Below the pieces are notes generated by a model that saw only the letters and a program-made list of their open reading frames with translations, did not search any database and was not told the DNA's origin. Below, in pieces: positions 1 through 5,499 of a stretch of DNA of 7,566 nucleotides. Positions within the stretch are counted from its first letter, which is position 1; every line of letters begins with the position of its first letter. This stretch comes from BS750m-G77 sp043797735 (GTDB lineage Bacteria; Omnitrophota; Gorgyraeia; Gygaellales; Profunditerraquicolaceae): assembly GCA_043797735.1 (NCBI GenBank), contig JAZDPH010000011.1:1-7566 (forward strand), in the 5' to 3' direction. Position numbers and translations under genes: made by a program.

Positions 1-1428
1 TACCAGACCTTTAATATAGTTCCTTCTTTAATGGAACAGGTAGAGGATTATATAAACGGAACGGTTAAGGAAAAATATTTAGAACTTTCCTACAAACCCG
101 CCGCAGAATTAACTAATGATGAAAAAAAATTCATCCTGAAAAATTTCTTCTCCATCAATAAGGAAAGGGTCATATCGTTATTCCCGAGGTACCTGGAACT
201 TTATTCCAAGCGCGCCGCGCATAAGGAATTCAACACCCAGGATTATCTGGACCTGCAGGTCTGGTTTAACTTAAGCTGGATAGACCCCTCCTTTAGAAAG
301 CAGTTCCCTGACTTAAAAAAGCTAATCGGCAAGGCGCGTTTCTATAGCGAAGAAGATAAGCGCCTGGTATTGGAAAAACACGGCCTTATCCTCAAGCAGA
401 TACTGCCGGCCTATAAAAAGTTCTTATCCAGCGGTCAAATAGAAGTAAGCGTTAATCCTTATTACCACCCTATCCTGCCGCTGCTCTATAGCACTAACAG
501 CGCCCAGGAGGCAAATCCCAAGGCTATCCTGCCGAAGCCGGGCTTTTTTTATCCTGAAGACGCCAAGGCCCAAATTAACGAAGCGATGGATTTTTATAAA
601 TCAAGATTTGGCGTCCAGCCGCAGGGTATGTGGCCGTCGGAGGAGGCGGTAAGCGAAGCAATCCTGCCGCTAATTATGCAGGCGGGGATAAACTGGATTA
701 TCGCCGATGAAGCAATTCTTTTTAAATCCCTTAAAACAAACAAGCGGGATACCGCGCTGCTCTATCGGCCCCATCTTTTAAAGAGAGTGGAGGGAAAGCT
801 TAATATTATCTTTCGAGACCGTAACCTTTCGGACCTGATCGGTTTCGCCTATAATAAATTCAAACCAAAAGCGGCGGTGGATGACTTTACCAAGCATCTC
901 AAAAATATCGCAACCGCCTTTAAGGAACGCGATATCCTCGTTACTATCGCGATGGACGGTGAAAATGCCTGGGAATATTACTCCAATGACGGCCATGATT
1001 TTCTGGAACTGCTTTATGCGAGGTTGTCCGAATCTAAATTGATTAAAACAACGACTGTAAGCGAGTACCTGAAGAAATTTCCCGCAAAAAAAGAAATTCC
1101 CTGCCTTGCCAGCGGCTCCTGGATTTTTGCCGAATTCGGAAAATGGATCGGCAACCCTTCCAAGGTGCGCGCCTGGGAATGGCTGGCCCAGGCGCGGCGT
1201 GAACTCCAGGACATTATAACGAAGGACGAGGGACGAGGGACGAGGAACGAAATAAATTTGGCGCTCAAACAAATCTATATTGCCGAAGGCAGCGACTGGT
1301 TCTGGTGGTACGGCGAGGATCCGGGCGGAGACTTTGACCGGCTCTTTCGCATGCACCTGTCTAATTTTTACCGGATCATAGGGAAAGAGGCCCCCGAATA
1401 CTTAAATAAACCGCTGGCCGCGTCTTAA
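1..1428 (+). CDS. Glycoside hydrolase family 57 enzyme (alpha-amylase / glucanotransferase type), 5' end outside the window
   Basis: The reading frame is open from base 1, so the ATG at 31 is internal: the first ten codons (YQTFNIVPSL) run into it and form the family's conserved 'FN-VPSL--Q--DY' segment. Counting from base 1, 475 codons are visible. I estimate that about 60 N-terminal residues are missing, including the HQP motif. GH57 enzymes act on alpha-1,4/1,6 glucans with a retaining mechanism. The 'NPYYHPILPLL' strand is at residues 152-162. The 'GMWPSEE' motif places the likely nucleophile Glu at residue 214 (bases 640-642). 'AMDGENAWEYY' places the likely acid/base Asp at residue 319 (bases 955-957). 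'SDWFWWYGED' at 431-440 and 'FDRLFRMHL' are typical of the COG1449 subgroup. No signal peptide can be judged. Hydrolase, transferase or branching activity cannot be separated from sequence alone. An in-frame 7-bp repeat encodes residues near 409-417. The family call is strong. Confidence 0.93.
   Translation, partial: YQTFNIVPSLMEQVEDYINGTVKEKYLELSYKPAAELTNDEKKFILKNFFSINKERVISLFPRYLELYSKRAAHKEFNTQDYLDLQVWFNLSWIDPSFRKQFPDLKKLIGKARFYSEEDKRLVLEKHGLILKQILPAYKKFLSSGQIEVSVNPYYHPILPLLYSTNSAQEANPKAILPKPGFFYPEDAKAQINEAMDFYKSRFGVQPQGMWPSEEAVSEAILPLIMQAGINWIIADEAILFKSLKTNKRDTALLYRPHLLKRVEGKLNIIFRDRNLSDLIGFAYNKFKPKAAVDDFTKHLKNIATAFKERDILVTIAMDGENAWEYYSNDGHDFLELLYARLSESKLIKTTTVSEYLKKFPAKKEIPCLASGSWIFAEFGKWIGNPSKVRAWEWLAQARRELQDIITKDEGRGTRNEINLALKQIYIAEGSDWFWWYGEDPGGDFDRLFRMHLSNFYRIIGKEAPEYLNKPLAAS
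1224..1251 (+). repeat. In-frame GGACGAG tandem repeat inside the GH57 gene
   Basis: Three perfect copies of GGACGAG occupy 1224-1230, 1231-1237 and 1238-1244. A degenerate fourth (GAACGAA) follows at 1245-1251. Because 3 x 7 = 21 bases, the array keeps the frame and encodes a hydrophilic Asp-Glu-Gly-Arg-Gly-Thr-Arg stretch between two helices near the C-terminus. It looks like a small repeat accepted in a surface loop rather than part of the ancestral fold. Confidence 0.75.
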
Positions 1429-1437
1429 CACAAATTC

Positions 1438-1512
1438 ACACGAATCAAATGCCGAATTGACACGAATTCGTGATAATTCGATTTTTATTCGTGCCAATTC
1501 GTGCATATTCAT
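1438..1512. repeat. Cluster of AATTCGTG-type repeats with an imperfect inverted repeat
   Basis: The stretch just after the GH57 stop contains repeated ACGAATT/AATTCGTG words in both orientations. These include a perfect 12-bp palindrome, CACGAATTCGTG, at 1461-1472. The 15 bases at 1453-1467 are complementary at 14 positions to 1487-1501, leaving a loop of about 19 bases. There is no U-rich tail to make a classical terminator, though the transcript could fold and protect or end the GH57 message. It resembles intergenic repeat decay rather than a gene. Confidence 0.6.
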
Positions 1513-1537
1513 GTTAAAAAGCTCATTCATGAGATTG

Positions 1538-1643
1538 CTGAAATATTCGATTTTCTCGTCATTGCGAGCGACCGAAGGGAGCGAAGCAATCTCAAAAAAT
1601 GGATTGCTTCGGCACTTCGTGCCTCGCAATGACAATATTTCAG
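1538..1643. repeat. 106-bp REP/MITE-like palindromic element
   Basis: Three nested arm pairs are exact complements: 1538-1547 with 1634-1643 (10 bp), 1558-1568 with 1623-1633 (11 bp, GTCATTGCGAG / CTCGCAATGAC) and 1582-1591 with 1602-1611 (10 bp). The loop at 1592-1601 is A-rich. The GTCATTGCGAG...GAAGCAATC wording matches a dispersed palindrome I recognise from intergenic regions of many unrelated bacterial genomes. Open frames crossing it on both strands give low-complexity 'SLRGT'/'VPRND' peptides typical of translated repeats, so no gene is called. It may also act as a bidirectional transcript end, since it lies between the GH57 gene and a new promoter. Confidence 0.85.
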
Positions 1644-1661
1644 TGATATCTTCATATACTC

Positions 1662-1690
1662 TTGACAGGCAATAGGTTTTGTGCTATAAG
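1662..1690 (+). promoter_or_regulatory. Near-consensus sigma70-type promoter with extended -10
   Basis: A perfect -35 TTGACA at 1662-1667 and a -10 TATAAG at 1685-1690 are separated by exactly 17 bases. A TG one base upstream of the -10 (1682-1683) adds an extended -10 element. Transcription would be expected to begin at about 1695-1699, which is at or just before the ATG at 1699. It is the only strong promoter I see in the window and may drive the whole downstream gene run. Confidence 0.75.
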
Positions 1691-1698
1691 TTTTATTG

Positions 1699-2262
1699 AT
1701 GGATAAGAAAGATATTTACGAACACCTGGCAAAAATCTACCTGGATGCGTCTTCAAAAAGAAAAAAAAGAAGCAAAGGCTATCCTAATCTCCTGAAGAAT
1801 GTTTTATTGGTAAGCGTCGTTTTGGTATTCGTCGTCAGCGTATCGCTATTGGCGACTTTCCAGCAGGATAAGCCCTTTGATTCCGAGGTACTCCTGGTAT
1901 TATCCCCGGATGTGCTTAAAATCAATTTTGATTTTAACCCCGCCAAAAAAGAAATCTACTACCTAAACCTTAATAAACTTAACCTGAGCAAATATAAAAC
2001 GCTGGGTTTCTCCCTGAAAAAACAGAACTCCAGCGACAATATTGCCCTCAGGGTGGAATTTATTACCTCCTTTAAGGAAAAATCAGAGGTTTATTTTAAG
2101 GATATCCCGCACAAATGGCAGGATTATAAAATAAACCTTTCTAAATTCAGCGGTATAAACGACTGGTCGCATGTAGCGCGCTTAGCCTTTATCGTAGAGG
2201 AATGGAATACCAAAGATAAAAAGGGCGCCATTTATATAGATAACGTCAGGGTGATAAAGTAA
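1699..2262 (+). CDS. Single-pass membrane protein with galactose-binding-like extracytoplasmic domain
   Basis: The protein has 187 residues from the ATG at 1699. A TTG three bases earlier is also open, but an in-frame stop at 1687-1689 rules out anything further upstream, and there is no later Met. Residues 1-34 form a short cytoplasmic segment that is very basic at 20-27. Residues 35-54 are one hydrophobic membrane helix with Lys/Arg before it, favouring N-in, C-out topology. Residues 64-187 are beta-rich. The order 'LGFSLK', 'ALRVEF', a Trp-containing 'KWQDYKINLSKF' and a final 'GAIYIDNVRV' is the pattern of CBM11/CIA30-like jelly-roll domains ending in an 'IDNV' strand. This suggests binding of a sugar or polymer outside the membrane. 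No catalytic motif is seen. No Shine-Dalgarno precedes the start, and the promoter at 1662-1690 implies a leaderless message. The domain class is inferred from pattern only. Confidence 0.8.
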   Translation: MDKKDIYEHLAKIYLDASSKRKKRSKGYPNLLKNVLLVSVVLVFVVSVSLLATFQQDKPFDSEVLLVLSPDVLKINFDFNPAKKEIYYLNLNKLNLSKYKTLGFSLKKQNSSDNIALRVEFITSFKEKSEVYFKDIPHKWQDYKINLSKFSGINDWSHVARLAFIVEEWNTKDKKGAIYIDNVRVIK

Positions 2263-2270
2263 GTGAGGTC

Positions 2271-2318
2271 TAAACTTATGGAGTCCGCCACAGAACTTTG
2301 GCGGACGACATAAGTTTA
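2271..2318. repeat. Long hairpin with internal GA/GA step (REP-like)
   Basis: TAAACTTATG (2271-2280) pairs with CATAAGTTTA (2309-2318). GTCCGCCA (2283-2290) pairs with TGGCGGAC (2299-2306). A GA opposite GA mismatch lies between the two stems and the loop is 8 bases. It shares its GA-GTCCGCC...GGCGGAC-GA core with the hairpin just downstream. There is no T-run after it, so a Rho-independent terminator is unlikely. It could stabilise or attenuate the message between the membrane protein gene and the ParA gene. Confidence 0.8.
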
Positions 2319-2329
2319 TGACCGAACTT

Positions 2330-2360
2330 ATCCTGAGTCCGCCAAGGGCGGACGAAGGAT
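2330..2360. repeat. Second REP-like hairpin with the same GA/GA step
   Basis: ATCCT (2330-2334) pairs with AGGAT (2356-2360), and GTCCGCC (2337-2343) pairs with GGCGGAC (2347-2353) around a 3-base loop. The two stems are again separated by GA opposite GA. It ends 7 bases before the Shine-Dalgarno of the ParA gene, so folding could affect ribosome access. Confidence 0.75.
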
Positions 2361-2367
2361 CTAATGG

Positions 2368-2373
2368 AAGGAG
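2368..2373 (+). promoter_or_regulatory. Ribosome binding site that fixes the ParA start at 2382
   Basis: AAGGAG lies 8 bases before the ATG at 2382. The earlier in-frame ATG at 2364 overlaps this site, lacks its own Shine-Dalgarno and would add six residues ahead of the ParA fold, which normally starts a few residues before the Walker A lysine. Confidence 0.85.
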
Positions 2374-2381
2374 AGGGCTTA

Positions 2382-3467
2382 ATGCGCATTATATCTGTCG
2401 CGAACCAAAAAGGCGGCTGCGGAAAGACAACTACCGCAATTAATTTAGCAGCGGCTTTAAGTAAAAACGGCAATAAGGTTTTATTGATAGACCTGGATCC
2501 GCAGGCGCATGCAACATTAGGGCTTAACATCAAACACCAATTAAGTATTTATAACGTCCTCTCAAAACTTACCAATAAAAAAGCCAGGCTGCAAGACATC
2601 ATACAAAATGTAGGGGAGGATTTTGACCTGGTGCCCTCCAGCATAATTTTAAGCACTCTAGAGCAGGAATTAAGCGGCGAGATCGGAAGAGAGTCGCGCC
2701 TATCCGATACCCTGAAGAATTTTAACGGCAATTACGACTACGCCTTAATAGACTGCCCGCCGAATTTAGGGATCCTGACCATAAACGCAATCCGGGCCTC
2801 TACGGAGGTGATTATCCCGGTAGAGGCAAGCCGGTTTTCCCTGCAGGGCTTGGGCCAGTTAATCAGCATAATAGACCTGGTAAAGGATCGGCTCAACCAT
2901 GTAGTCAGCCAGCGTATCCTGGTGACCAACTTTGATTCGCGCCTGCGCCATTCTTTTAAAATGCTTAAAGAGATCAAAACAAATTTCAGCAATAAGCTCT
3001 TTGATACCATTGTCCACGTAAACGTCCAGTTAAAAGAAGCCCAGAACGAAGGCAAGCATATAATCAGGCACAACAAATACTGCCGCGGCAGTAAGGATTA
3101 TTTCAGCCTGTCCCGCGAAGTAATAATTCAGGGCGAAGAAATAAAGCAGCCGATGGCCCTGGCAAAAAAAATGAAGGAGATATTAAAAGACAAAATGCCT
3201 CGATTAAATGAAGTGGCTTTTTCGATAGAGGCCGCGGATGCCAAGGAGGTATACCTGGTGGGCGATTTCAACGAATGGAGGCTGGATACCACCAGCCGTA
3301 TGGAGCAGGATAACGGCGCCTGGAAGAAAACGCTCGGCCTTAAGCCCGGAAAATACCGCTATCGTTTCGTAATTGACGGAAAATGGAGCGAAGACTCCGG
3401 CAATCCCAGCAAGGCAATAAACCCTTACGGAACGTTAGATTCATTAATAGAAGTAATGCATAAATAA
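2382..3467 (+). CDS. ParA/Soj-type ATPase fused to a C-terminal AMPK/CBM48 glycogen-binding domain
   Basis: The protein has 361 residues from the ATG at 2382. Residues 1 to about 268 are a ParA/MinD-class deviant Walker ATPase. The Walker A is KGGCGKTT (10-17) with the signature Lys10, the Walker A' is IDLDPQ (36-41), and the Walker B is ALIDCPP (121-127). The usual VEASRFSLQGLGQL helix is at 147-160. ParA proteins dimerise on ATP, bind DNA non-specifically and partition plasmids, chromosomes or protein cargo. Residues about 278-361 form a second domain matching the AMPK-beta/CBM48 glycogen-binding fold: VYLVGDFNEW (290-299), YRYRFVIDGKW (325-335) and YGTLDSLIEV (349-358). Trp299 and Trp335 align with the sugar-stacking tryptophans of AMPK-beta. 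No parB gene or parS site is seen nearby. The gene is followed after 13 bases by the next one. A role in positioning ParA, or its cargo, relative to glycogen is inference. Both domain calls are strong. Confidence 0.93.
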   Translation: MRIISVANQKGGCGKTTTAINLAAALSKNGNKVLLIDLDPQAHATLGLNIKHQLSIYNVLSKLTNKKARLQDIIQNVGEDFDLVPSSIILSTLEQELSGEIGRESRLSDTLKNFNGNYDYALIDCPPNLGILTINAIRASTEVIIPVEASRFSLQGLGQLISIIDLVKDRLNHVVSQRILVTNFDSRLRHSFKMLKEIKTNFSNKLFDTIVHVNVQLKEAQNEGKHIIRHNKYCRGSKDYFSLSREVIIQGEEIKQPMALAKKMKEILKDKMPRLNEVAFSIEAADAKEVYLVGDFNEWRLDTTSRMEQDNGAWKKTLGLKPGKYRYRFVIDGKWSEDSGNPSKAINPYGTLDSLIEVMHK

Positions 3468-3480
3468 AGGGAGGATTACC

Positions 3481-3864
3481 ATGCCTCTAAAGAAAAAAAA
3501 GAAGGCCAAAAAGAAAACGCTGCGCAGGAAGGTAGTAAAAAAAACGCCCGGTAAAAAAGCAAAAGCCCCTAAGAAACCTAAGTTAATACGCCCGGTTAAG
3601 GCTAAAAAGGCCGGTAAGAAAGAATTGGTAGTGGGTACGATAACGCACTATTTTCCCCACGTAAACGCGGCGGTCATAAAACTAAAGGCTCCTTTGTCAA
3701 CAGGGGAGAAGATCAGGATTAAGGGGCATACTACGGACTTTATTCAAGAAATAGCCTCTATGCAGATTGACAGGACAGCGATAAATTCGGCAAAAAAAGG
3801 CCAGGAGATAGGGCTGCTGGTAAGCTCAAGGGTCAGGCAGCATGATGTGGCTTATAAAGCTTAA
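3481..3864 (+). CDS. EF-Tu domain 2-like protein with lysine-rich histone-like tail
   Basis: The protein has 127 residues and a strong GGGAGG ribosome site about 6 bases before the ATG. Residues 1-47 are extremely basic: 22 Lys and 3 Arg, mixed with Ala, Pro and Gly, as in histone H1-like tails. This segment is probably disordered and nucleic-acid binding. Residues about 49-127 form a small beta-barrel resembling domain 2 of translation GTPases: VGTITHYFPHVNAAVIKL, GEKIRIKGHTTDF, IASMQIDRTAINSAKKGQEIGLLV and a final VRQHDVAYK. There is no GTPase domain, so this is a 'translation elongation factor-like' stand-alone barrel. It is known as a small protein family in several bacteria but has no established job. 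A role at ribosomes, RNA or the nucleoid is possible. It lies between the ParA fusion and a small Cys-rich gene with gaps of 13 and 19 bases. Confidence 0.85.
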   Translation: MPLKKKKKAKKKTLRRKVVKKTPGKKAKAPKKPKLIRPVKAKKAGKKELVVGTITHYFPHVNAAVIKLKAPLSTGEKIRIKGHTTDFIQEIASMQIDRTAINSAKKGQEIGLLVSSRVRQHDVAYKA

Positions 3865-3883
3865 CGTTTAAAGGGAGGGCTAA

Positions 3884-4066
3884 ATGAGGCTCCTGGAAGT
3901 TGAAAAAAAGGCCCGAGGCATGGGGATAAAGGATAGCTGGAAGTATGCCAAGCCGGAATTGATTAAAAAAATCCAGTGCAGCGAAGGTTACTCGCCATGT
4001 TTCGGCACGGCCAACAAAATATGCAGTCAGTTAAACTGCTGCTGGAAGAACGACTGCCTAAAATAA
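3884..4066 (+). CDS. Small Cys-rich SAP-like protein
   Basis: The protein has 60 residues, with a GGGAGGG ribosome site shortly before the ATG. The first half, 'ARGMGIKDSWKYAKPELIKKIQ' in outline (10-31), follows the SAP-domain pattern of two short helices with a Gly-Ile turn and a Lys-x-x-Leu-Ile helix, a motif usually linked to DNA or RNA binding. The second half carries six cysteines (32, 39, 47, 52, 53, 58) in a 'CFGT...C...CCW..DC' arrangement that I associate with small SAP-containing bacterial proteins. The cysteines could bind a metal or form a redox site. Such proteins are short and have no established function. Coding is supported by the ribosome site and by the 10-base gap to the next gene. 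Confidence 0.8.
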   Translation: MRLLEVEKKARGMGIKDSWKYAKPELIKKIQCSEGYSPCFGTANKICSQLNCCWKNDCLK

Positions 4067-4076
4067 AGGGGTTTTT

Positions 4077-4262
4077 ATGACATACAAGTGCCAGATTTGC
4101 GGCAGAGAAATTGACGAATTCGTCAGCATTGCCCATGCAAAAGCAGAGGAATACCTTATTGAACTAATCAAGCGCGACCACCCTGAATGGAACAAAGAAC
4201 ACGATACCTGCCATAAATGCGTTGAATATTACCGCAGGCTTGTTAAAGAAACCGAGATTTAG
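4077..4262 (+). CDS. Small zinc-finger-like protein with paired CxxC motifs
   Basis: The protein has 61 residues, with AAGGGG (4066-4071) ending 5 bases before the ATG. Cys5 and Cys8 (CQIC) and Cys45 and Cys48 (CHKC) form two CxxC knuckles separated by a 36-residue helical stretch rich in Glu, Lys and His. This is the layout of a treble-clef or zinc-ribbon-like single-metal site. The middle segment, 'AEEYLIELIKRDHPEW', resembles an amphipathic helix. I do not recognise a named family. It follows the Cys-rich SAP-like gene and precedes the FIST gene by 17 bases. Both small proteins may be partners in the same complex, which is inference from order alone. Confidence 0.78.
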   Translation: MTYKCQICGREIDEFVSIAHAKAEEYLIELIKRDHPEWNKEHDTCHKCVEYYRRLVKETEI

Positions 4263-4279
4263 AGAGAGGGAGGACAAAA

Positions 4280-5470
4280 ATGGCTACTAAATTTAATACA
4301 GCGATAGTTAAGGGAAAAGACAGCCTTGAAGCAGGCAGAGAAGCGGCAAAGAAAGCTATGGCAAAGGCGGGAATAAAGAAAGCCGACCTCTCAATAGTTT
4401 TTGCTTCCAGTAAATATGATTATCAGGCTGTGGTTAGCGGGGTCAGGGAGGTTACAAATAATGCCCCGCTTATCGGCTGTTCCACTGCCGGTGAGTTTAC
4501 TGATGAAAAGGCGGATAAGGAGAGCGTTGCCTGCGCAGTTATTTCTTCGGATACGCATAAATTTTTTTCCGGTGTGGGCAGGGGCCTGAAGAAAGACGAA
4601 CTTAGCGCCCTTAAAGAAGCAAGCAGGGAATTTCCTTCTAATATAGAAGGCTATCCTTACCTTTCCGCGATTCTTCTTATGGATGGCCTGACAGGCAAAG
4701 GAGAAGAGTCGGTATTGGCAGCCCTAAATACATTAGGGCCTAATGTTAAATTCTCAGGGGGCGCGGCCGCTGATGACCTTAAATTTAAAGAAACCTCTAT
4801 ATTTTCCAATAACGAGGTCCTCTCTGACGCATTGAGCCTTACTTTAACGGCATCGCGCATACCGGTAGCGATTGGAGTAAAACACGGGCACTTTCCTATC
4901 AGCCCGCCATTAGAAATAACCCGCTCAGAAGGAAATATCGTTTATGAAATTGAAGGCAAGCCTGCCTGCCAGGTTTGGAAGGAGTATGCCCGTCAAAATG
5001 CCTTATCCATAGGAATAGATGTTGATAAGATGTCGGAAACAGAGGCGGTACAAGCTTTCTTTACCCGCTATGAGGCCGGCCTCCTAACCGGAACAGATTA
5101 TAAAATAAGGTGGCTGGGGGGGACGACTACTACCCAGGGGCCGATAACCTTTCCTTGCGCAATGAGCGAAGGCATGGTGATAAGGGTAATGGAAAGCCCC
5201 AAAGAAGCTCAGATTGCTTCGGCAAAAAAAGCCGCTGAAATTGCGCTTGAAGCCTGCAAGGGCGCAAAGTTAGCCGGGGCAATAATATTTGACTGTGTCT
5301 GCCGCGCGGTAATTTTAGGCGATGATTTCTCCAAAGCGGTTAATGAAATCAAAAATGTCCTTAAGGTTCCGTTGATAGGCTTTGAGACTTACGGGGAAAT
5401 AGCCATGGAAATAGGGCAGTTAAGCGGATTCCATTGCACTACCACGGTTGTTCTATTATTGCCTGCCTAA
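4280..5470 (+). CDS. FIST domain sensory protein (FIST_N + FIST_C)
   Basis: The protein has 396 residues, with a GGGAGG-type ribosome site just before the ATG. FIST_N spans roughly residues 25-225. Its typical features are an Ala/Lys-rich first helix, 'LSIVFASSKYD' (38-47), 'PLIGCSTAGEF' (63-73) and 'FSGGAAADDLKF' (158-169). FIST_C spans roughly 226-375, with 'FDCVCRAVILGDDF' (337-350) and 'PLIGFETYGEIA' (364-375). A terminal 'GFHCTTTVVLL' (383-393) closes the fold. FIST domains are predicted to be small-ligand sensors, with amino acids proposed as ligands, and occur near chemotaxis, kinase and cyclic-di-GMP genes. Here the protein has no transmembrane helix, signal peptide or fused output domain. 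It is therefore a stand-alone cytoplasmic sensor that probably informs the kinase gene starting 29 bases downstream. Confidence 0.92.
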   Translation: MATKFNTAIVKGKDSLEAGREAAKKAMAKAGIKKADLSIVFASSKYDYQAVVSGVREVTNNAPLIGCSTAGEFTDEKADKESVACAVISSDTHKFFSGVGRGLKKDELSALKEASREFPSNIEGYPYLSAILLMDGLTGKGEESVLAALNTLGPNVKFSGGAAADDLKFKETSIFSNNEVLSDALSLTLTASRIPVAIGVKHGHFPISPPLEITRSEGNIVYEIEGKPACQVWKEYARQNALSIGIDVDKMSETEAVQAFFTRYEAGLLTGTDYKIRWLGGTTTTQGPITFPCAMSEGMVIRVMESPKEAQIASAKKAAEIALEACKGAKLAGAIIFDCVCRAVILGDDFSKAVNEIKNVLKVPLIGFETYGEIAMEIGQLSGFHCTTTVVLLLPA

Positions 5471-5499
5471 ACGCCTAATTAAATAAGGTAGAAAACAAT

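Noticed and set aside
778..1356. 192-codon antisense frame inside GH57
   Set aside because: It is fully antisense to a gene with intact family motifs. Its composition (Phe/Arg/Pro rich) is that of a shadow frame, and no ribosome site is seen.
1224..1512. CRISPR array or direct-repeat array
   Set aside because: The repeats are 7-12 bases, have no regular spacers and are not flanked by cas genes.
1402..1675. Overlapping open frames of 72-77 codons on both strands after the GH57 gene
   Set aside because: They translate the palindromic repeats, giving low-complexity peptides typical of spurious ORFs. They have no ribosome site and overlap the promoter or the GH57 end.
2271..2318. Rho-independent terminator after the membrane-protein gene
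   Set aside because: The stem is long but is not followed by a T-run; the next bases are ATGACCGAAC. It fits a REP-like hairpin better.
2364..2381. Earlier ATG for the ParA gene
   Set aside because: It overlaps the AAGGAG that serves the ATG at 2382 and adds residues not expected before the ParA first strand.
2263..2381. parS-type centromere ahead of the ParA gene
   Set aside because: I see no canonical parS 16-mer or iteron series. The inverted repeats present are GA-step hairpins shared as a repeat family, and no parB is nearby.
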